36,531 nt of DNA from positions 1-36,531 of the forward strand of contig NZ_RQVS01000016.1 in assembly GCF_003865375.1 (NCBI RefSeq), in the 5' to 3' direction. Shown piece by piece: positions 32,205 to 36,531 of this stretch (its first letter is position 1; each line of letters opens with the position of its first letter). Below the pieces are notes generated by a model. The model saw nothing but the letters and a program-made list of their open reading frames with translations, ran no database searches and was not told the origin of the DNA. A program made the position numbers and the translations under genes. The stretch comes from Gulosibacter macacae (GTDB lineage Bacteria; Actinomycetota; Actinomycetes; Actinomycetales; Microbacteriaceae).

Positions 32205-33422
32205 CTAGCCGTAGAGCCGCTCGCTGGCGATGCGTGCGCCCTCGGTGAGGGCCTCGAGCTTCGCCCATGCAATGTCGGGGTGGATGCGCCCGCCAAGACC
32301 ACAGTCGGTCGACGCAATGACCCGATCGGGGCCGACAACCGAGGCAAACTTCTCAATGCGCTCGGCCACGAGTTCGGGATGCTCGACCACATTGGTCGCG
32401 TGCGAGACGAGTCCTGGCACGATGAACTTGCCTTCGGGAAGCTCATGTTCGCGCCAGATCGACCACTCGTGCTCGTGTCGCGCGTTGGCCGCCTCAAACG
32501 AGTACGACCCGGCGGTGATGGTGAGCATCTGCTCGATCAAGTGGCGGAACTCGATGTCGGTCGTGTGCGGACCGTGCCATGATCCCCAGCAGAGGTGGAA
32601 GCGCACCTGGTCTTCGGGCAGGCCCTCGAGCGCGTGGTTGAGCGCGTCAATGCGCACCTGGATGAACGCCTGGTAGTCCTCGACGCTCGGCTCGGGCACC
32701 ACCTGGTCCCACGACTCAGCGATTGAGGGGTCATCAATCTGCACGATGAAGCCGGCGTCGACGATCGCGCGGTATTCCTCCTTGAGCGCTTCGGCCGCAG
32801 CCCAGACAACCTCTTCGTCGCTCGCGTAGAACTCGTTCGGCACGCGTGCGGCCGAACCAGGCGAGAGCGCCGCGACAAATCCCTGGCCGCCGCCGGTGGC
32901 GTCGATTGCTGCCCGCAGGCCCTGCACGTCTGCATCCACGGCCTGCTGACCGATGTAGCTGAGCGGGCCGGTAATCGACGGCTGGATGCTCGGGGCACGC
33001 TTTGCGAGCACGCCCTGGTCGGGGTCTTGGTAGGCGTCGAGGAACTTCGCGCGGTCGCGGCGGTGCGCGAAGCTCGCGAGCCGCACCCTGCCGGGCTCGG
33101 AGGTGATGACCTCTTCGTCGGCGGCGTTCTTCCATCGATCGGCGCTACCGGGGGTGAGGCCGCCGAGGCGCGTGAAGGAGTAGTTCCACCAACCGCCGTA
33201 GTCGACGCGCTGGGTCATGAGGTGGCCATATTCGCCGTCGTTGACGATGTCGATGCCGATCTCGCGCTGTCGACGCACGACGTCGACGACCTCTTCGTGC
33301 AGGATGCCCGTGAACGTGTCGAAGTCGATCTCACCGGCGTGGTTGGCGCGGTTGGCTTCGAGGAGCCGGTCAGTGCGGGGCAGAGAGCCGACGTGCGTGG
33401 TGCGGATGCGCGAATTGGTCAT
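32205..33422 (-). CDS. MetE C-terminal-domain-like (cobalamin-independent) methyltransferase
   Basis: This 405-residue barrel protein is related to the C-terminal half of methionine synthase MetE and to epoxyalkane:CoM transferase-like proteins. It has TTHVGSLPR, an NDGEYGH motif, the zinc-ligand region FHLCWGSWHGPH (H276, C278), a central Glu310 in YSFEAAN, and STDCGLGG (C373). The full MetE N-terminal half is missing, so it is not a standard methionine synthase. Methyl or alkyl transfer to or from a thiol is likely; the thiol is unknown. TACGCT lies 6 bp before the ATG at 33422. Confidence 0.88.
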   Translation of the reverse strand: MTNSRIRTTHVGSLPRTDRLLEANRANHAGEIDFDTFTGILHEEVVDVVRRQREIGIDIVNDGEYGHLMTQRVDYGGWWNYSFTRLGGLTPGSADRWKNAADEEVITSEPGRVRLASFAHRRDRAKFLDAYQDPDQGVLAKRAPSIQPSITGPLSYIGQQAVDADVQGLRAAIDATGGGQGFVAALSPGSAARVPNEFYASDEEVVWAAAEALKEEYRAIVDAGFIVQIDDPSIAESWDQVVPEPSVEDYQAFIQVRIDALNHALEGLPEDQVRFHLCWGSWHGPHTTDIEFRHLIEQMLTITAGSYSFEAANARHEHEWSIWREHELPEGKFIVPGLVSHATNVVEHPELVAERIEKFASVVGPDRVIASTDCGLGGRIHPDIAWAKLEALTEGARIASERLYG

Positions 33423-33428
33423 GGCCAG

Positions 33429-33434
33429 AGCGTA
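33429..33434 (-). promoter_or_regulatory. -10 box giving a leaderless mRNA for the MetE-like gene
   Basis: On the minus strand TACGCT is followed by CTGGCC and the ATG at 33422, with no ribosome binding site. Confidence 0.5.
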
Positions 33435-33518
33435 CCGAGTGGATGCATCCGCATACTTCGCCGCCGTCATGTTCTGCAATACGCGAGTGCGCACCGAGGT
33501 TTCGATGAGCAACGCAGA

Positions 33519-33546
33519 ACGCTCCGACCCGCAGGGGCCGGAGCGT
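33519..33546 (-). terminator. Terminator after tRNA-Met
   Basis: ACGCTCCG and CGGAGCGT are complementary arms around a GC-rich loop, 10 bp past the encoded CCA of tRNA-Met. A short T-rich tract follows on the minus strand. Confidence 0.65.
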
Positions 33547-33555
33547 ATCCGAGTC

Positions 33556-33632
33556 TGGTAGCAGAGGCGGGGCTTGAACCCGCGACCTCACGATTATGAG
33601 TCGTGCGCTCTCACCAACTGAGCTACTCTGCC
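33556..33632 (-). tRNA. tRNA-Met(CAU), elongator type
   Basis: On the minus strand GGCAGAG at 33632 pairs with CTCTGCT. The anticodon stem-loop ACGACTCATAATCGT shows CAU. Acceptor position 1 pairs G-U with position 72, unlike the C-A mismatch of initiator tRNA, so this is elongator-type by that criterion. TAGCCA-type end: the 3' CCA is encoded (33558-33556). It forms a pair with tRNA-Thr 28 bp upstream. Confidence 0.93.
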
Positions 33633-33660
33633 GGATTTCAACTGCTGGTGAAGCAGCTGA

Positions 33661-33735
33661 TGGAGCCCCGAGTCAGGATTGAACTGACGACCCCTTCCTT
33701 ACCATGGAAGTGCTCTGCCACTGAGCTATCGGGGC
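33661..33735 (-). tRNA. tRNA-Thr(GGU)
   Basis: On the minus strand GCCCCGATAGCTCAGTGG begins at 33735. The anticodon arm CTTCC-ATGGTAA-GGAAG shows GGU, reading ACC/ACU. The T arm is CAGTTCAATCCTG, the acceptor closes with TCGGGGC and the CCA end is encoded (33663-33661). It is upstream of tRNA-Met in what looks like one transcript. Confidence 0.96.
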
Positions 33736-33771
33736 GTGATTCGCACGATGTCTCGCGCTAGGCACCAGAGA

Positions 33772-33802
33772 ATGCTACCACTAAGGAGCACTCCTTGCGC
33801 AA
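33772..33802 (-). promoter_or_regulatory. Possible promoter of tRNA-Thr and tRNA-Met
   Basis: On the minus strand TTGCGC (33802-33797) and TAGCAT (33777-33772) are 19 bp apart, about 37 bp before tRNA-Thr. The spacing is slightly long. A small hairpin AAGGA/TCCTT lies in the spacer. Confidence 0.35.
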
Positions 33803-33807
33803 CTCGG

Positions 33808-35268
33808 CTACTGGCCGAACGTGCTTTCGATGAGCGCGTGGCTGTCAGCCACACCCATCTTCATGGCGTCATTGGTGAGCGGAACGTTGACCAACGACGT
33901 CGGCAGTGCCGTGTCAACGCCGGCCACGTTGAACTTCTGGAGGAAGTACAGCGGGTCCACAGCCTTGCCTTCGAGCTGAATCTCTAAGTGCAGGTGCGGG
34001 CCGGTCGACAGGCCAGTGTTGCCCACCTTGCCGAGCTCGTCCCCGACCGACACGGTCTGTCCGGCCGCGACGGTCACCGAACCCGACTGCAGGTGTGCGT
34101 ACACCGAGGTCACGGTGACACCGTTGATCACGTGCTGCACCTGGACAACTACGCCGTAGCTTGAGTTGCCAACGGTGTCGACGCTCAGCACGACGCCATC
34201 CGCGATGGAGCCAACGGGCGTACCTTCACCAGGGGTGAAGTCGACGCCGCCGTGCATGCCCGAAGCTCCCCAGGTCGGCGAGACGCGCGGACCAAAGGTG
34301 TCGGTGATCTGCACACCCATGGGGAACGGCCACTGCACGTTCGCGGTGATGTTGTTCGTGAACGCAGTTGCGTCGGGAAGCTTCACGCCGGTCGCGAGGT
34401 TCGCAGCGGCAGCGGTGCCGATCGCAGTGACCGCGGTGGCCTCGCCATCGCGGTTCGCGACGGTAGCCGAAGTGTCGTTCACAGCAACGCTGAGGTGCTG
34501 CACCGTCGTCGCCTCGGGAAGCTGCTCAGCCTCGGCCTCAGCCTGCTGCGAGCCCATCACGCCGATGGCGGTGGCCGAGCCAGCGCCAAGCACGACGGTG
34601 CCTGCGAGGAAACTCATCGCGAGCATCGAGCCACCGAAACGGCTAGCCGAGGCGTTGCGACGGTTCGAAAGCATGATGCGACGACCACGCGTGGCGCTCG
34701 TTTCGCGGCCCTGGCGAGCGAATGCGGCGGCAACTTCAAGCTCAGGCTCGTCGATCGGAGCGGTCGGCACGTCGCCGAACGCGGCGACGCGTGCGGCGCG
34801 CACCTCATCAAGCGAGATGACCGGAGCAAGCGATGCAGTCGGGGCCGCGGGCGCAACGGACTCAACCGGGGCAGTCACCACGGGAGCCGGAGCGACCGGG
34901 GCGACCGGAGCCTCGACCGGCGCCGCAGTTTCGGCGAACAGCTGCGGCATCTTCGCGGCAACCTGGGCGGTTGCAGCGGCGGATGCGGCTTCGAGCTTCT
35001 CGAGGGCGACAGTCGCAGCAGCGCGCTCGGCTTCGCGACGCTCACGGCGCGAGAGGAATACGGGGGCTTCGTCGGTAACGACAGCGGCAGCGGCGGCTTC
35101 TGCGGCAGCAACCTTGGCAGCCTTCGCGGCGGCAAGCTTGTCGGCTTCTGCCTTTGCAGCAGCTTCTGCTGCGAGCTTGGCAGCGAGTGCCTCGCGCTCA
35201 GCCTGACGCTCAAGCTCACGGAGCTCGCGACGCGTCAGCGGCTGCTGCACATTGGACTCAATCGCCAT
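33808..35268 (-). CDS. M23-family metallopeptidase with long cytoplasmic coiled-coil N-terminus
   Basis: This 486-residue protein has a charged Ala/Glu/Lys-rich N-terminus (about 1-110) likely to form a coiled coil, a Pro/Val/Ala linker (about 115-150), a basic stretch, one transmembrane helix (about 213-240) and an outer LytM/M23 domain (about 315-445). Zinc and catalytic residues are present: H339 and D343 (MHGGVDF), H392 (YAHLQ), H425 and H427 (GPHLHLE). It would cleave peptidoglycan cross-bridges or act on cell separation. Start ATG 35268 with GAAGGG upstream. Confidence 0.92.
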   Translation of the reverse strand: MAIESNVQQPLTRRELRELERQAEREALAAKLAAEAAAKAEADKLAAAKAAKVAAAEAAAAAVVTDEAPVFLSRRERREAERAAATVALEKLEAASAAATAQVAAKMPQLFAETAAPVEAPVAPVAPAPVVTAPVESVAPAAPTASLAPVISLDEVRAARVAAFGDVPTAPIDEPELEVAAAFARQGRETSATRGRRIMLSNRRNASASRFGGSMLAMSFLAGTVVLGAGSATAIGVMGSQQAEAEAEQLPEATTVQHLSVAVNDTSATVANRDGEATAVTAIGTAAAANLATGVKLPDATAFTNNITANVQWPFPMGVQITDTFGPRVSPTWGASGMHGGVDFTPGEGTPVGSIADGVVLSVDTVGNSSYGVVVQVQHVINGVTVTSVYAHLQSGSVTVAAGQTVSVGDELGKVGNTGLSTGPHLHLEIQLEGKAVDPLYFLQKFNVAGVDTALPTSLVNVPLTNDAMKMGVADSHALIESTFGQ

Positions 35269-35302
35269 TCGTAAAAGACCCTTCGTAACTTCCGACTTGT
35301 CG

Positions 35303-35332
35303 AGTGTAACGAGAAGGTCACGGTTTTGACAA
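35303..35332 (-). promoter_or_regulatory. Promoter of the M23 peptidase gene
   Basis: On the minus strand TTGTCA (35332-35327) and TACACT (35308-35303) are 18 bp apart, starting just after the stop of the upstream gene. GTAACC, GTGACC, GTTACA and GTTACG occur nearby, which is reminiscent of GT(A/T)AC repeats bound by MtrA-type regulators of cell-wall hydrolases, but this is speculative. Confidence 0.6.
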
Positions 35333-35339
35333 GGATTGG

Positions 35340-36209
35340 TTACGAAGTTCGCGTTTCCCCTGATGGGAGCAGCGCGTCCGGCGTGTTCTCCGCGAGCAAT
35401 TTCTGCAGATCGCCAGTGATCCGCGGATGCCCAGCGACGAGTCTACCCCGCCCCTCAGGTGTTTCCAATTCGTGACCAAAGACCTGCGCACCGGCTTCGC
35501 GAGCGATCAACGCGCCCGCGGCCCAGTCCCACGGCTTCAGACCAATTTCGAAGTACGCATCCACGCGACCGCAAGCAACTGCGCAGAGATCAAGGGATGC
35601 AGCTCCCATCCGTCGCAGGTCACGAACAGTTCCCGAAATGCCCGCCCAGATCGACGCCTGCAGTGCGCGCGTGTCCTCTTCATAGGCATACCCAGTCGCG
35701 ACGAGCGTCTGCGTAATATCCGCCGACCCCGCACCAACAGTGATTGGAGCGTCGTTGCGCCAGGCACCGGCTCCGCGACGAGCCGAGTAGGTTTCGCGCA
35801 GGTCGGGCGCGGCAACAACACCAGCGATGGTCTCGAAGGCGGCCGGCTCGGCAGCCGGGTCACCCTCGACCACCGCAATCGACACGGCATAGTTCGGTAC
35901 GCCATAGAGGTAGTTGACTGTGCCATCGATCGGGTCAACAACCCAAGTGAGCCCCGAGGCGCTCGCTGAGGGATCGCTCTCTTCACCGAAGAATCCATCT
36001 TCCGGGCGCAACTCAGCCAAGCGCGCGCGGAGGAATGCCTCGCATTCCCGATCGGCCGCGGTCACCACATCCACGATCGACGACTTCGTTGCCGCGACCT
36101 CGACGCCTTCGCGGCGCCGGCGTGAGACCAGCTCCCCCGCCTGCGCGGCGAGAGTCCTGGCGAGTTCGAGGAGTTCGGCGTCATGGGGCCGCTGTTGCGA
36201 GTCAGTCAC
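35340..36209 (-). CDS. hisN: Inositol-monophosphatase-family enzyme, HisN-like
   Basis: This 289-residue Mg-dependent phosphatase has GFFGEES (metal ligand E76), WVVDPIDGTVNYLYG (D92, I94, D95) and WDWAAGALIAREAGA (D228). The family covers inositol monophosphatase and actinobacterial histidinol-phosphatase (HisN); the symbol is the likelier guess but not certain. The GTG start at 36209 is supported by TATCGT 7 bp upstream, suggesting a leaderless mRNA; upstream in-frame starts would extend into tRNA-Tyr's promoter region. No his genes are near. Confidence 0.82.
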   Translation of the reverse strand: MTDSQQRPHDAELLELARTLAAQAGELVSRRRREGVEVAATKSSIVDVVTAADRECEAFLRARLAELRPEDGFFGEESDPSASASGLTWVVDPIDGTVNYLYGVPNYAVSIAVVEGDPAAEPAAFETIAGVVAAPDLRETYSARRGAGAWRNDAPITVGAGSADITQTLVATGYAYEEDTRALQASIWAGISGTVRDLRRMGAASLDLCAVACGRVDAYFEIGLKPWDWAAGALIAREAGAQVFGHELETPEGRGRLVAGHPRITGDLQKLLAENTPDALLPSGETRTS

Positions 36210-36216
36210 AGCCCGG

Positions 36217-36222
36217 ACGATA
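36217..36222 (-). promoter_or_regulatory. -10 box of the HisN-like gene, leaderless
   Basis: On the minus strand TATCGT is followed by 7 bases and the GTG at 36209, without a ribosome binding site. Confidence 0.5.
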
Positions 36223-36311
36223 TCAGCGGCACAAAACAACGACCGGATGCATCCACAGCCCTTGACCTGGTGTACTCTTGATCGGTGCGCCACGCGCTGG
36301 TGCACGGCTGC

Positions 36312-36396
36312 GGCGAGTTACCCAAGCGGCCAAAGGGAGCTGACTGTAAATCAGCCTGCATTGCATTCGGGGGTTCGAATCCCTCACTCGCCACCA
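36312..36396 (+). tRNA. tRNA-Tyr(GUA)
   Basis: GGCGAGT at 36312 pairs with ACTCGCC. The anticodon stem-loop CTGACTGTAAATCAG shows GUA. A long variable arm (CCTGCATTGCATTCGG), typical of tyrosine tRNAs, and the T arm GGGGTTCGAATCCCT follow. The CCA end is encoded (36394-36396). Confidence 0.97.
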
Positions 36397-36402
36397 GACA
36401 AG

Positions 36403-36436
36403 ACCCCGGTCAGATGAATCATCTGCCGGGGTTTTT
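36403..36436 (+). terminator. Rho-independent terminator after tRNA-Tyr
   Basis: ACCCCGG-T-CAGATG and CATCTG-CCGGGGT form a 13-bp stem with one bulged T and an AAT loop, followed by a run of T residues. It begins 6 bp beyond the CCA end. Confidence 0.95.
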
Positions 36437-36496
36437 CGCATCCCCACCACCTCACAGACTGCACCGTCTCTCAGCGAGCCACACTTTCGGGTTTCC

Positions 36497-36513
36497 GGGT
36501 TACCGGCCATAAA
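36497..36513. repeat. Right copy of a 17-bp inverted repeat shared by both window ends
   Basis: GGGTTACCGGCCATAAA is the exact reverse complement of positions 1-17. It lies 18 bp from the window end, beyond the tRNA-Tyr terminator, in a stretch (36437-36531) where I see no gene. Confidence 0.6.
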
Positions 36514-36531
36514 TAGTGGATGGATTCGGGC

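Noticed and set aside
34166-35274. Two long plus-strand open frames opposite the M23 gene
   Set aside because: Both overlap a clear M23 peptidase and encode low-complexity Ala/Ser/Arg products.
35269-35339. c-di-AMP (ydaO-type) riboswitch before the M23 gene
   Set aside because: The leader is only about 35 bases from the likely start site, too short for that riboswitch, and no matching motif is visible.
36241-36311. TTGACC and TACTCT as a promoter of tRNA-Tyr
   Set aside because: The two boxes are only 5 bp apart, so they cannot form one -35/-10 pair. I could not define a better promoter.

Overview
The window looks like chromosomal DNA of a high-GC Gram-positive actinobacterium, most likely a member of the Microbacteriaceae. 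The base composition, the GTG starts, the apparently leaderless genes, the LAXTG-type sorting signals and the gene order hadA-hadB-murB / aspC / tRNA-Trp-secE-nusG-rplK-rplA all point there. The genus cannot be fixed from the sequence alone. Five tRNA genes are present: Ser-GGA, Trp-CCA, Met-CAU, Thr-GGU and Tyr-GUA. No CRISPR array, insertion sequence, integrase or prophage gene is visible.

Layout. Positions 1-5700 hold tRNA-Ser with two tandem copies of its own 3' half. Next come a sortase-type surface protein, a three-gene minus-strand operon (SPFH-SHOCT protein, double zinc-ribbon membrane protein, small membrane protein) resembling the Bacillus ydjG/ydjI envelope-stress module, and a second surface protein. 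Positions 5780-7080 carry rplJ-rplL with a likely transcription attenuator in the leader. Positions 7084-14872 form an accessory block: nnrE, a stand-alone YqaJ-type nuclease, a 1-phosphofructokinase-like kinase, a 1056-residue surface protein with two near-identical repeats, a medium-chain dehydrogenase and an LpqH-like lipoprotein. Positions 14986-18121 are rplA, rplK, nusG, secE and tRNA-Trp. Positions 18317-22278 hold aspC (plus strand) and the tightly coupled hadA-hadB-murB-membrane protein operon (minus strand).

Positions 22374-23679 are the most unusual part. A single gene coding an AbiEi-like N-terminus joined to a PD-(D/E)XK-type nuclease domain lies between two directly oriented 95-bp copies of a palindromic repeat. 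The rest is mostly metabolic and cell-surface: a class II glutamine amidotransferase, a HAD phosphatase, a PAP2 phosphatase, a membrane-anchored GH20 hexosaminidase overlapping an aspartate dehydrogenase, an Orn/Lys/Arg decarboxylase-fold enzyme divergent from a LysR regulator with two palindromes between them, a DUF2853 protein, a MetE-C-like methyltransferase, tRNA-Met and tRNA-Thr, an M23 peptidase, a HisN/inositol monophosphatase-type enzyme and tRNA-Tyr.

The cell-envelope theme is strong: three LAXTG proteins, GH20, M23, MurB, PAP2, an LpqH-like lipoprotein and the SPFH module. At least seven genes show a TANNNT box 6-7 bp before the start codon, as expected for leaderless mRNAs. The first 17 bp of the window recur in inverted orientation at 36497-36513, so the window may be a contig that ends in a dispersed repeat.
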